Assembly (NCBI GenBank): GCA_035498035.1
Contig: DATKAN010000006.1
Span: forward strand, 1-43,022
Direction of reading: 5' to 3'
Length of the DNA stretch: 43,022 nt
Source: Nitrospiria bacterium
GTDB taxonomy: Bacteria > Nitrospirota > Nitrospiria > JACQBZ01
The notes beneath the pieces are model-generated. The model searched no databases and was not told the origin of the DNA. It was given only the letters and a program-made list of their open reading frames with translations. The position numbers and the translations under genes are program-made. How positions within the stretch are numbered: the stretch's first letter is position 1; each line of letters opens with the position of its first letter. Below, in pieces: positions 16,627 through 24,826 of this stretch.

Positions 16627-17754
16627 ATGACGAACGACCAGGCGGTCCTGATGATCGCCAACAGCGAACTGGATTCGAACCTTTATTATGCCACGAAGTT
16701 TCTGGCCCCCGATCCCTTCATCTTTATCCAGACCAACGGACAGAAAACCCTGGTGATGAGCGATCTCGAGGTCGACCGGGCCCGTGCCCAGGCGCGCGTG
16801 GACGAGGTGCTGTCCTATTCCGCGATCGAACAGCGATTGAAAGAGCAGGGCCATGCCAATCCCAGGACGACCGACGTCGTGGACGCCTGTTTAAAAGAGC
16901 GCGGGGTGAAACGGCTTCTCGTTCCCGGCGATTTCGGCTTCCGACACGCCCAGGCGCTCCAATCAAAGGGCTACGCCCTGACGGTCAAACCCGATCCCTT
17001 CTTCGAAGAGCGGGTGCTGAAATCGTCCGATGAGATCGAGGCGATCACGCAGACCCAGCGGGCGACCGAGGCGGCGGTCCGGGCCGCGATCGACGTGATC
17101 CGGGAATCCAAAATCAAAAAAGACGAATTGCACGGAAGCGAAGGGGTCCTGACCTCCGAGGGGATCAAAAAAATCATCAATGTAAAACTGATGGAGATGG
17201 ACTGCATCGCCCAGCACACGATCGTGGCCTGCGGGATCCAGGGATGCGATCCGCACGACGAAGGGTCCGGTCCGCTGCGGCCGAATCAATCCATCGTGAT
17301 GGACGTTTTTCCCCGTTCGGCCCGCTCGCGGTATTATGCCGACATGACGCGGACCGTCGTGAAGGGACGCGCCCCGGATGCGCTTCGTAAGATGTACGAC
17401 ACCGTGCGCCGCGGCCAGGAAGAGGGGATCGCGATGGTGCGCGACGGGGCGGACGGCCGGGCGATCCACCAGCGGATCATGACGCTCTTCGAGCAGTCGG
17501 GCTATCCGACGGGCCCGAAGAACGGCCGGATGCAGGGATTTTTCCACGGCACCGGACACGGCGTCGGATTGGACATCCATGAGCCGCCGCGGATCAGCAA
17601 GGCCGAATGGACCCTGAAGGCCGGGGAGGTCGTCACGGTCGAACCGGGGCTGTATTATCCCGAGATCGGCGCGGTCCGGATCGAGGACCTGGTCGTGGTG
17701 ACCCAAACCGGTTGCGAGAACCTGACGCGATTTCCGAAGGTGCTGGAAGTATGA
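16627..17754 (+). CDS. M24-family metallopeptidase (Xaa-Pro peptidase)
   Basis: This is a 375-residue creatinase-fold aminopeptidase of the Xaa-Pro (prolidase/PepQ) type. The C-terminal pita-bread domain keeps all five metal ligands: Asp226 (IVMDVFPR), Asp239 (YADMTRT), His311 (HGTGHGVGLDIHE), Glu339 (VEPGLYYP) and Glu353 (RIEDLVVV). The N-terminal domain (about 1-135) is the usual creatinase-N fold. It is first in an operon with archease (ATGA overlap) and rtcB, an unusual partner for RNA repair genes. It may simply share transcription, as the link to RNA ligation is unknown. Confidence 0.93.
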   Translation: MTNDQAVLMIANSELDSNLYYATKFLAPDPFIFIQTNGQKTLVMSDLEVDRARAQARVDEVLSYSAIEQRLKEQGHANPRTTDVVDACLKERGVKRLLVPGDFGFRHAQALQSKGYALTVKPDPFFEERVLKSSDEIEAITQTQRATEAAVRAAIDVIRESKIKKDELHGSEGVLTSEGIKKIINVKLMEMDCIAQHTIVACGIQGCDPHDEGSGPLRPNQSIVMDVFPRSARSRYYADMTRTVVKGRAPDALRKMYDTVRRGQEEGIAMVRDGADGRAIHQRIMTLFEQSGYPTGPKNGRMQGFFHGTGHGVGLDIHEPPRISKAEWTLKAGEVVTVEPGLYYPEIGAVRIEDLVVVTQTGCENLTRFPKVLEV

Positions 17755-18185
17755 CCCAAGGGTATACGTTTCTGGAAGACATAGCCATCTCCGACCTGGC
17801 GTTCGAGGCGAGGGGCGATACCCCCGCCGAGCTGTTTCAGGCGGCGGCTCTCGCCCTTTTCGAGGGAATGGCCGACACCCACCGGCTGCGTCCGAAGATC
17901 CGGAAAGAAATCCGCTTGCGGCATGCCCAACTCGATCAGCTGATGTATGACTGGCTGTCGGAGCTGATCTATTTGAAGGATAAGGAAGGGCTTCTGTTCA
18001 AGGAATTCACCGTCCGGCTGGATCACAATTCGGAATGGAGTCTGATGGCCAGCGTCGGAGGCGAGCCGATCGATCCCAAGCGCCACGGCCTCCGCGCCGA
18101 TGCAAAGGCCGTGACCTATCACCGGTTCGAGGTGGCCCAGACGGAGGCGGGGGGCTGGAAGGCCCTCGTCGTCGTGGACATATAG
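17751..18185 (+). CDS. Archease, activator of RtcB RNA ligase
   Basis: Archease helps RtcB reach its guanylylated state and turn over repeatedly. This 144-residue protein has the expected pattern: YTFLEDIAISDLAFEARGDT near the N-terminus, followed by an Asp/Glu-rich core (LDQLMYDWLSELIYLKD) and a C-terminal KAVTYHRFEV strand. I chose the ATG at 17751, which overlaps the M24 stop; the open frame back to 17607 lies inside the peptidase gene. The stop TAG falls inside a hairpin leading into rtcB. Together with rtcB this makes the standard RNA ligase pair. Confidence 0.93.
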   Translation: MTQGYTFLEDIAISDLAFEARGDTPAELFQAAALALFEGMADTHRLRPKIRKEIRLRHAQLDQLMYDWLSELIYLKDKEGLLFKEFTVRLDHNSEWSLMASVGGEPIDPKRHGLRADAKAVTYHRFEVAQTEAGGWKALVVVDI

Positions 18186-18210
18186 GTCTTTTCAGACCTA
18201 TACGACCTAT
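18181..18210 (+). promoter_or_regulatory. Hairpin at archease stop / rtcB start with an alternative fold
   Basis: TATAGGTCT (18181-18189) pairs perfectly with AGACCTATA (18194-18202) around a TTTC loop. A second copy of GACCTAT (18204-18210) covers the first two bases of the rtcB ATG and could pair with the same 5' arm instead. The two folds exclude each other, and only the second hides the rtcB start. The archease stop codon is inside the 5' arm, so a terminating ribosome would open either fold. Confidence 0.5.
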
Positions 18211-19654
18211 GCAAATCAACAAGATTACAGACTATCTGTGGGAAATCCCGAAGACCGAGAAGGAAGGGATGCATGTCCCGGCGCGGATATTCGCCTCCGA
18301 AAAGTTGTTGAAGGAGATGGACGCGGGCGTGTTCGAGCAGATCACGAACGTGGCCTGCCTTCCGGGAATCCAGAAATACGCGCTCTGCATGCCCGACGGC
18401 CATTGGGGCTACGGGTTTCCGATCGGCGGCGTGGCCGCATTCTCGACGAAGGACGGCGTCATCTCCCCCGGCGGGATCGGGTTCGACATCAATTGCGGGA
18501 TGCGGCTGATCCGGACCGATCTGAAGCTGGCCGATGTGCAGCCGCGCCTTCGGGACCTGCTGAACGTTTTGTTCAACAAGGTGCCCGCCGGCGTGGGCGC
18601 GAAAGGGTTCGTCAAGATCGACAGGAAAGAGCTGTCCGAGGTGATGACGCGGGGCGTGAATTGGTGCATCAAGAAGGGCTACGGCTGGGCGCAGGACCGC
18701 GATCGGGTCGAGGGCGGTGGATGCCTCCCGGGCGGCGATCCCTCCCATGTGAGTCCGCATGCCGTGGAGCGGGGGATCGGCCAGATCGGGACGCTGGGCT
18801 CGGGCAATCATTATCTGGAAATCCAGGTGGCCTCGCAGGAGAATATTTTCGACGAAAAGCTGGCCCGCGCGCTCGGGATCTTCGGGCAGAACCAGGTGGT
18901 CGTGATGGTCCATTGCGGCTCGCGCGGCTTCGGCCACCAGATCGGGACGGATTACCTCCGCGTGTTCGACACGGCCATGAAGAAATACGGCATCACGGTG
19001 CGCGACCGGCAACTGGCCTGCGCGCCGTTCCGGTCGCCGGAGGGTCAGGCCTACTACAGCGCGATGAACTGCGCCGCAAACATGGCCTTCGCCAACCGGC
19101 AGGTGATCACGCACCGTATCCGCGAGGCTTTCAGCCAGGTCTTCAACGAGGACGCCGAGCGGCTGGGGCTGGAAACGATCTACGACGTGGCGCACAACGT
19201 GGCCAAAATCGAGACCTACGAGATCGACGGAAAACCGACGGAGGTCCTCGTCCACCGCAAGGGTTCGACGCGCTGCTTCGGACCCGGCCGAAGCGAGGTC
19301 CCGACGCTCTACCGCGATTGGGGGCAGCCGGTGATCGTGGGCGGCTCGATGGAGACCGGGTCTTACCTTTGTATCGGAACCCGGAAGGCCGAGACCGAGA
19401 CCTTCGGCTCGACGATGCACGGCTCGGGCCGTACAATGTCCCGACACGCGGCCAAGCGGATGATCCGTGGGAGCGATCTACAGAGGCGGATGGAGCAGCA
19501 CGGGATCCTCGTGAAGGCCGTCTCGATGTCCGGACTGGCCGAGGAGGCCGGCGCGGCCTACAAGAACATCTCGGAGGTCGTGGACACGATGGATGCCGTC
19601 GGGGTATCGAAAAAAGTCGTCCGGCTCAAGCCGATCGGGAATATCAAGGGATAG
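18209..19654 (+). CDS. rtcB: RtcB, GTP-dependent tRNA-splicing/RNA-repair ligase
   Basis: RtcB joins 2',3'-cyclic phosphate or 3'-phosphate ends to 5'-OH ends using GTP and Mn2+. The 481-residue protein has the metal ligands Asp93 and Cys96 in GGIGFDINCGMR, and His-containing motifs GSGNHYLEI and MVHCGSRGFGHQ. The C-terminal guanylylated His region is seen in TMHGSGRTMSR. The long form is like the archaeal and human enzyme. I chose ATG 18209 because the family starts there (MQINKITDYLWEIP); the frame extends to 18035 inside archease. Expected function is repair of RNA broken by ribonucleases. It ends 53 nt before the next gene. Confidence 0.97.
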   Translation: MQINKITDYLWEIPKTEKEGMHVPARIFASEKLLKEMDAGVFEQITNVACLPGIQKYALCMPDGHWGYGFPIGGVAAFSTKDGVISPGGIGFDINCGMRLIRTDLKLADVQPRLRDLLNVLFNKVPAGVGAKGFVKIDRKELSEVMTRGVNWCIKKGYGWAQDRDRVEGGGCLPGGDPSHVSPHAVERGIGQIGTLGSGNHYLEIQVASQENIFDEKLARALGIFGQNQVVVMVHCGSRGFGHQIGTDYLRVFDTAMKKYGITVRDRQLACAPFRSPEGQAYYSAMNCAANMAFANRQVITHRIREAFSQVFNEDAERLGLETIYDVAHNVAKIETYEIDGKPTEVLVHRKGSTRCFGPGRSEVPTLYRDWGQPVIVGGSMETGSYLCIGTRKAETETFGSTMHGSGRTMSRHAAKRMIRGSDLQRRMEQHGILVKAVSMSGLAEEAGAAYKNISEVVDTMDAVGVSKKVVRLKPIGNIKG

Positions 19655-19707
19655 GGCCGGGCTTCCATTCCGCATTTTCCTAAATCCAAGATACACCAGG
19701 ATCCGAT

Positions 19708-20670
19708 GTGATCCTTCTGCTGGCCATAATGCTGATCGGTTTCGCCCCGCCGGCGCACGCGGCCGGACCGGCCGTTCACGAGTTTGCGCTGCCGGACGGA
19801 TCGCATCCGCATGATGTCGCGCCGGCGGCCGACGGCGCAGTGTGGTACACGGCCCAGGGCCGCGGCGCGCTGGGACGCCTCGACCCGAAGGGCGCCAGGA
19901 CGAGGGAGATCCTGCTGGGCCGAGGGTCTTCCCCGCACGGCGTCATCGTCGGGCCGGACGGCGCGCCGTGGGTCACGGACTCCGGGCGGAACGCGATCGT
20001 CCGCGTCGATCCGAAGACGTATTCGGTGCGCGCCTTTCCGCTTCCCATCAAAGCGTACGCCAACCTCAACACCGCCGCGTTCGATCACAACGGCACGCTC
20101 TGGTTCACGGGCCAGAGCGGCTATTACGGACGGCTGGACCCGAAGAGCGGCAAGGTATCGGTGTTCGACGCCCCGCGCGGGCCGGGACCCTACGGCATCG
20201 CGACGGCCCCCGACGGCGCCGTCTGGTACGCCTCGCTGGCCGGCTCCCATATCGCCCGCGTCGACCCGGCCTCGGGCCGCCCGACCGTTCTCGACCCGCC
20301 GACGCGCGGTCAGGGCGCGCGGCGGGTCTGGGCCGATTCGAAAAGCCGGGTCTGGGTGAGCGAATGGAATGCCGGGAAGGTCGCCGTCTACGATCCGAAG
20401 ACGGGGCGGTGGAAGGAATGGAAACTGCCCGGTAAAGATCCCCAGGCCTACGCGGTCTATGTCGATGAGAACGACAAGGTGTGGCTCTCCGATTTCGGCG
20501 GCGACGTGATCGTGCGCTTTGACCCGGAGACGGAAGCCTTCACGCCGTTCAAGCTTCCGACCCCCGGGGCGGCGGTCCGGCAGATCCTCGGTCGGCCGGA
20601 GGAAATCTGGATGGCCGAGTCGGCCAACGACAAACTGGCCGTCATCTGCGACCCGTGCCGGTTTAAATGA
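19708..20670 (+). CDS. Secreted beta-propeller protein, Vgb/streptogramin-lyase-like
   Basis: This 320-residue protein has a signal peptide (LLLAIMLIGFAPPAHAA) and a series of about 40-residue blades with recurring LWF/VWY and RVDPKTG-like strands, for example PDGAVWYTAQG, DPKSGKVSVF and EDKVWLSDFG-like DNDKVWLSDFG (read as ENDKVWLSDFGG). This is the six- or seven-bladed propeller seen in virginiamycin B lyase and related proteins. The family is broad; antibiotic lyase activity is not implied, and the signal peptide argues for a periplasmic role. The start is GTG at 19708 with AGGA upstream. It may be read from the rtcB operon, since the gap is only 53 nt. Confidence 0.8.
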   Translation: MILLLAIMLIGFAPPAHAAGPAVHEFALPDGSHPHDVAPAADGAVWYTAQGRGALGRLDPKGARTREILLGRGSSPHGVIVGPDGAPWVTDSGRNAIVRVDPKTYSVRAFPLPIKAYANLNTAAFDHNGTLWFTGQSGYYGRLDPKSGKVSVFDAPRGPGPYGIATAPDGAVWYASLAGSHIARVDPASGRPTVLDPPTRGQGARRVWADSKSRVWVSEWNAGKVAVYDPKTGRWKEWKLPGKDPQAYAVYVDENDKVWLSDFGGDVIVRFDPETEAFTPFKLPTPGAAVRQILGRPEEIWMAESANDKLAVICDPCRFK

Positions 20671-20706
20671 TTTGGAAAATTCCCTTCCGATGGTCCAAGG
20701 GTTTTT

Positions 20707-20728
20707 GGGCTGACACATCGGTCAGCCC
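20707..20728. repeat. Hairpin GGGCTGAC/GTCAGCCC
   Basis: Eight-base arms around ACATCG, followed by CCTAC. It resembles the GTAGGGGC...GCCCCTAC hairpins elsewhere in the window and sits 37 nt after the propeller gene, where it could stabilise the 3' end of the transcript. Confidence 0.55.
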
Positions 20729-21220
20729 CTACATTCCAAATGATCCATTTCGCTCCGAATTGACCGCCAAAAAGAACGAATATATTCGATCTGCATCATT
20801 ATAATATTTAGATATGTAGGGAGATAGGGGCCGTAATTGTAGGGGTTGGATTAGTCAAACCCCTACCGTCTTTAATTGACCCGCCTCACCTGAAACGGTA
20901 TAATCCGCGATAATATTCCCCCAGCGTGAGCCGTTCCTTCCGTCACTAACTTTCACCCGGTTGCATCCGCCGGGAAGAAAAGGGATATTGTAATCCTCCC
21001 TATTTCTTACATTTCTTGTTTTTCGCAGGAGGTCTGGTTGTTTTGAAAAAATACCTGATATGATAGATTCCATCAGAAAATAATCAATGGAATTGGGTGC
21101 CAATGCCAATAATAGAAACGATTGAAGCCAAGTCTTAAATCAAGACTTTCGAATATTCCAAGTAAGTCACACCCCTCCGGCCCCGTGCGCGGGCGATATT
21201 CAAGAAATCCCATTTGCACA

Positions 21221-21249
21221 TTGCACACCGCTTCCCGCTCTGGTAGAAT
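21221..21249 (+). promoter_or_regulatory. Sigma-70 type promoter for sdhB
   Basis: TTGCAC (21221-21226) and TAGAAT (21244-21249) are 17 nt apart, 30 nt before the sdhB start. Confidence 0.5.
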
Positions 21250-21278
21250 ACGACTCCATTATCCTCCGGAATCATTCC

Positions 21279-22241
21279 ATGCGCGTCACGTTTCACATAC
21301 AGAAATACAATCCGGAACGGGACCCGAAGCCGTACGAGGAGCCGTACCGGATCGACGTCGGTCACGGCACGACGGTGCTCGAGGCGCTGATGCGCCTGAA
21401 GAACGAGACCGACGGCACGCTGACGTTCCGCTACGCCTGTCGCAGCGCGATCTGCGGCTCCTGCGCGATGGAGATCAACGGGAGCGAGAAGCTCGCCTGC
21501 AAGACGCAGATCCGGCCCGAGCTGGAACGGCACGGCGAGATCCGGATCGGCCCGCTTAAGAACCTTCCGCTGATCAAGGACCTCGTGGTCGAGATGAGTC
21601 CCTTTTGGGAGAAGATCCGCTCGATCCAGCCGTGGCTCGAGCCGCTGCCGCACGAGCAGGTGGATCCGGCCCGGATGCGGGACGCCTACGCGGCCTTCAA
21701 CAACGTCGAGGCCTGCATCCTCTGCGGGGCCTGCGTCGCGGCCTGCACCGTCTACGAAGTCGAAAAAAATTTCGCCGGCCCCGCGGCGCTCGCCAAGGCC
21801 TGGCGGTTCACGGCCGATCCTCGCGAGGCGGCCGTGCCGGAACGGCTGAACCGATTGCAGGGGGACGGCGGGATCTGGGACTGCACGCGGTGCAATTACT
21901 GCGTCGAGGTCTGTCCGAAGGACGTCAAGCCGATGGAGGCGATCATCCTTTTGCGGCGGGCCTCCCTTCAGTCCGGCCTGACGCAGACGATGGGTTCCCG
22001 TCACATCATGAGTTTTGTGGACATCATACGGCACGAGGGTCGTTTGAATGAAGGGCTCATGCCGATGAAGGTGATCGGGTTCAGGCTCAAGGATTTCTTG
22101 CGGGTCCTCCCGCTGGGTATCCGGATGTTTCTGAAGGGGAAGGTGCCGTTCCCGTTCAAGCTTAAACCGGCCATCCCGGGAATGAAACAGGTCCGGGCCG
22201 TTTTCGCCGCCCGCGCGCAGGCGAGGGAAAAGAAACCATGA
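21279..22241 (+). CDS. sdhB: Succinate dehydrogenase/fumarate reductase iron-sulfur subunit
   Basis: This 320-residue subunit carries electrons between the flavin subunit and the membrane anchor. Cys54, 59, 62 and 74 form the [2Fe-2S] site (CRSAICGSCAM ... KLAC). Cys146/149/152/156 and Cys202/205/208/212 form the two cubane-type sites (CILCGACVAAC; CTRCNYCVEVCP). The C-terminus has about 80 extra residues rich in Lys/Arg and aromatic residues beyond a usual SdhB. Its stop overlaps the start of an HdrB-like subunit, the arrangement of type E succinate:quinone reductases (SdhABEF). The flavin subunit SdhA is not next to it. Only a weak GGA precedes the ATG. Confidence 0.92.
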   Translation: MRVTFHIQKYNPERDPKPYEEPYRIDVGHGTTVLEALMRLKNETDGTLTFRYACRSAICGSCAMEINGSEKLACKTQIRPELERHGEIRIGPLKNLPLIKDLVVEMSPFWEKIRSIQPWLEPLPHEQVDPARMRDAYAAFNNVEACILCGACVAACTVYEVEKNFAGPAALAKAWRFTADPREAAVPERLNRLQGDGGIWDCTRCNYCVEVCPKDVKPMEAIILLRRASLQSGLTQTMGSRHIMSFVDIIRHEGRLNEGLMPMKVIGFRLKDFLRVLPLGIRMFLKGKVPFPFKLKPAIPGMKQVRAVFAARAQAREKKP

Positions 22242-23119
22242 AATACGCGCTCTACACGGGCTGCGCGGCCAAGGGCGCCTGTCCGGAGCTTTACCAGTCG
22301 ACGATGCTGGTCACGAAGCGGCTCGGTCTCGAAGTGGTCGAGATGCTGAACGCGGCGTGCTGCGGGGCCGGCGTGATCACGGAGGCCGATCCCGACCTCG
22401 CGCTCGCGATCAACGCACGCACCTTTGCGCAAGCCGAGGCGCTCGGCCTGAACATCATGACGATCTGCGGCACCTGTCAGGGCGTGATGGCCATGGCGAA
22501 CCACCGGCTCAAGACCGAGGAGGGGCTGCTCGACCGGATCAACGGGCTCCTCGAGCCGGAGGGCGTCCGCTACAACGGCGGCGTCGAGGTGAAGCATCTC
22601 CTTTGGATCATCGTCGGCGATATCGGCCTCGACACGCTGCGGGGCCACGTGACCGTGCCCCTGGAAAACCTCCGGATCGCGCCGTTTTACGGCTGCTACA
22701 TCCTTCGTCCCTCGAAATATCTGGGCTTCGACGATCCGGAGAACCCGGTCTCGCTCGAAAAACTGATCTCGGCCCTCAGCGCCCATCCGGTCGATTATGA
22801 GGGAAGGACGAAATGCTGCGGTTTTCCGCTGGTGCTGGAGAAGGAGCCGATTGCGATCGGCATGGTGGGCGCCCATGTCAAGGAAGCGAAGGACGAGCTG
22901 GCCGACGCGATGGTCACGCCCTGCCCGCTCTGTCATATGAATCTCGATATCTATCAGGATCGGGCCGGGAAGAAGATCGGCGGGAAGCTGGCCCTCCCGA
23001 TCCTCCATCTCCCGCAGCTCATCGGTCTGGCCATGGGTTTCAAAGCCAAAGAACTCGGGCTTTCGCGCCATCTGATCCCGACAAAATCGGTGGTCGAAAA
23101 AATTCAATTGAAGGTGTAG
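22238..23119 (+). CDS. HdrB-like CCG-domain subunit (type E SdhE / heterodisulfide reductase B family)
   Basis: This 293-residue protein has two cysteine-rich CCG regions. The first is YTGCAAKGACPELYQS ... AACCGAG ... CGTC, the second FYGCYILRPS ... KCCGFP ... CPLCHMN. Such domains bind a noncubane [4Fe-4S] cluster in HdrB and anchor type E succinate:quinone reductases without haem. The amphipathic C-terminus (LPQLIGLAMGFKAKELGL) could touch the membrane. The start overlaps the sdhB stop (ATGA), so the two are made together. The alternatives, a heterodisulfide-reductase or glycolate-oxidase-like role, are less likely given the SdhB partner. Confidence 0.87.
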   Translation: MKYALYTGCAAKGACPELYQSTMLVTKRLGLEVVEMLNAACCGAGVITEADPDLALAINARTFAQAEALGLNIMTICGTCQGVMAMANHRLKTEEGLLDRINGLLEPEGVRYNGGVEVKHLLWIIVGDIGLDTLRGHVTVPLENLRIAPFYGCYILRPSKYLGFDDPENPVSLEKLISALSAHPVDYEGRTKCCGFPLVLEKEPIAIGMVGAHVKEAKDELADAMVTPCPLCHMNLDIYQDRAGKKIGGKLALPILHLPQLIGLAMGFKAKELGLSRHLIPTKSVVEKIQLKV

Positions 23120-23123
23120 GGGC

Positions 23124-23441
23124 GTGCAGATCTTCGATCTCCAAAAAAGCCGAAGCTTCTCCCCCGACAAGCTCAAGAAAAACAACCTGGCCGAAACCGA
23201 CCGCCTCTTTTGCGATCTGTATTGTCTGGAGCCCGGGCAGGAACAGAAGCCGCACCTGCATGAGGACTCCGACAAGATCTACATCGTGCTGGAGGGCCGC
23301 GGCTGGTTTCGCATCGGCTCCGAAGAGCGCGAGATCGGCCGGGAGCGGGGCGTACTGGCCCCGGCGGGCGTCGACCACGGCGTTAAGAACGGCTCGGGCG
23401 AGCGTCTGGTTCTTTTGGTCTTCATGGCGCCCAGGCCCTGA
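23124..23441 (+). CDS. Small cupin-domain protein
   Basis: This 105-residue single-domain cupin has motif 1 PGQEQKPHLHEDSDKIYIVLEG (split: GQEQKPHLH with metal-binding His pair, then Glu-Gly) and motif 2 APAGVDHGVKNGSG. It probably binds one metal ion. The start is GTG at 23124, 4 nt after the HdrB-like gene stop, so it belongs to that operon. Function is unknown; such cupins serve as sensors, isomerases or dioxygenases. Its stop is followed at once by repeat family A copy 2. Confidence 0.83.
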   Translation: MQIFDLQKSRSFSPDKLKKNNLAETDRLFCDLYCLEPGQEQKPHLHEDSDKIYIVLEGRGWFRIGSEEREIGRERGVLAPAGVDHGVKNGSGERLVLLVFMAPRP

Positions 23442-23443
23442 TT

Positions 23444-23520
23444 ATAGGGGCTCGCGTCGCCCCCTCCATCCGCCTCAGGCGGAATGGAGCCTCCCCCTCT
23501 CGCTCGCCTTGCTCGCTGGA
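23444..23520. repeat. Dispersed repeat family A, copy 2
   Basis: ATAGGGGCTCGCGTCGCCCC at its left end, a variable hairpin (CCGCCTCAGGCGG), then GGAGCCTCCCCCTCTCGCTC and GCTCGCTGG. It starts 2 nt after the cupin stop. It is almost identical to copy 1 apart from the internal hairpin. Confidence 0.85.
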
Positions 23521-23598
23521 AAGATTTTCGGTCCGCGTCGTTCAATCGTTCCAAATCCGACCGGTGCATGATTTTTCGCAACATGATATGATACCGGC

Positions 23599-24774
23599 AT
23601 GGCCGAGCCCCGCTTCGATTGCGTCGTCGTTCATTATCATGAGATCGCCCTCAAAGGCGGAAATCGGCCGATGTTCGTACGCCGGCTGGCCGAAAACCTT
23701 CGAAAGGCCACGCACGATCTCGGCGGGGTTCGAGTCCTGACCCCCTACGGACGGATCCTGATCCAGTTGGAACAAGAAATAGCCTGGCCGGTTCTGCGCG
23801 AGCGCGTCCGCGGCGTGTTCGGCGTCGCCAACTTTTCGCCGGCCTGCCGTACGGCCCGCGAACCGGAAGCGATGGAGACCTTCCTGCACGCGGCCCTTGC
23901 GGGAAAATCGTTTGCAAGCTTTCGCATTTCAGCACGGCGCAGCGATAAAAATTATCCCCTGACCTCGGTGGAATTGAACGAACGCCTGGGCCGATTCGTT
24001 CAGAATAAATCGAGGGCGCGCGTGGATCTGAAAAACCCGGAGCTCACGATCCATGTCGAGCTGCTCCGGAAGGAGGCCCTGGTTTATTATGAAAAACACG
24101 ACGGGCCCGGGGGGCTGCCCGTGGGAGTCAGCGGCCCTGTGCTGAGCCTGATCTCCGGAGGGATCGATTCCCCCGTGGCCTCGTATTTCATGATGAAGCG
24201 GGGCTGCAGCGTCGCCTTCGTCCATTTCCACGGGTTCCCCTATCTGACCAAGGCCTCGCTCGAAAAAGCGGAAGAACTGGTGCAGCACCTGACGCGGCAT
24301 CAATACAAGTCGCGCCTCTATGCCGTGGCGTTCGGGGAGATCCAGCGTTTGATCGTGTTGAGCGCGCCGCCTCCACTCCGCGTGGTTTTGTATCGGAGGT
24401 TCATGGTCCGGATCGCGGAGGAGATCGCCCGGCGGGAAAGGGCCAAGGCCATCGTGACGGGAGAAAATCTGGGGCAGGTCGCCTCCCAGACGCTGGAGAA
24501 CCTCACCGCGATCCAAGCGGCCGCGCGACTTCCGGTCCTGCGCCCCCTGATCGGTTTCGATAAAGAGGAAATCATCGATTGGGCCAAGACCATCGGCACC
24601 TATCCCGTCTCGATTCAACCGGATCAGGACTGCTGCCGGCTCTTCATTCCCCCGCACCCGAGCGTCGCGGCCGGAATCGGCGAGGTCGAAAAAGCGGAGC
24701 GTGAACTGAATATTCCGGATCTTGTGAAGATGGGACTGGAGACGGCGGAACGGACGGAGTTTACCTTTCCCTGA
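23599..24774 (+). CDS. thiI: ThiI, tRNA 4-thiouridine synthetase (no rhodanese domain)
   Basis: ThiI adenylates uridine-8 of tRNA for sulfur insertion and can also serve thiazole synthesis. The 391-residue protein has an N-terminal ferredoxin-like part (HYHEIALKGGNRPMF), a THUMP domain (about 60-165), and a PP-loop ATPase domain with SGGIDSPV (about 186-193). Other motifs are VHFHGFPY, VTGENLGQVASQTLEN and the conserved DQDCCRLFIP near the C-terminus. No rhodanese domain follows, so sulfur must be passed on by another route. It heads a run thiI, ACT protein, def. Length is normal for the short form. Confidence 0.95.
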   Translation: MAEPRFDCVVVHYHEIALKGGNRPMFVRRLAENLRKATHDLGGVRVLTPYGRILIQLEQEIAWPVLRERVRGVFGVANFSPACRTAREPEAMETFLHAALAGKSFASFRISARRSDKNYPLTSVELNERLGRFVQNKSRARVDLKNPELTIHVELLRKEALVYYEKHDGPGGLPVGVSGPVLSLISGGIDSPVASYFMMKRGCSVAFVHFHGFPYLTKASLEKAEELVQHLTRHQYKSRLYAVAFGEIQRLIVLSAPPPLRVVLYRRFMVRIAEEIARRERAKAIVTGENLGQVASQTLENLTAIQAAARLPVLRPLIGFDKEEIIDWAKTIGTYPVSIQPDQDCCRLFIPPHPSVAAGIGEVEKAERELNIPDLVKMGLETAERTEFTFP

Positions 24775-24826
24775 GCCGCCGGGCGCCTGTTTTTCGAGGT
24801 CGGTATCGTTGAACACGGGGAGGCCC

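Larger units (their letters stand above)
20671..21278. other. 608 bp gene-poor, AT-richer stretch with palindromes
   Basis: No convincing gene is present. It holds a GGGCTGAC/GTCAGCCC hairpin (20707-20728), a perfect CGAATATATTCG palindrome (20777-20788), TAGGGG/CCCCTA repeat pieces (about 20816-20871), and an AAGTCTT/AAGACTT hairpin (21130-21148). Base composition is clearly less GC-rich than the flanks from about 20750 to 21130. An 84-codon minus-strand frame (20855-21109) includes repeat sequence and resembles nothing I know. The sdhB promoter ends the stretch. Confidence 0.7.

Noticed and set aside
16614-16972. Minus-strand frames opposite the M24 gene as alternative genes
   Set aside because: They overlap a gene with all five metal ligands in place and have no motifs.
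18119-19447. A 442-codon open frame on the minus strand opposite rtcB
   Set aside because: Antisense shadow; rtcB is certain from its metal-ligand and HGSGR motifs.
20855-21109. 84-codon minus frame
   Set aside because: It includes repeat sequence at its 3' end, has no ribosome site that convinced me, and resembles no family I know. Kept as a finding about the region, not as a gene.
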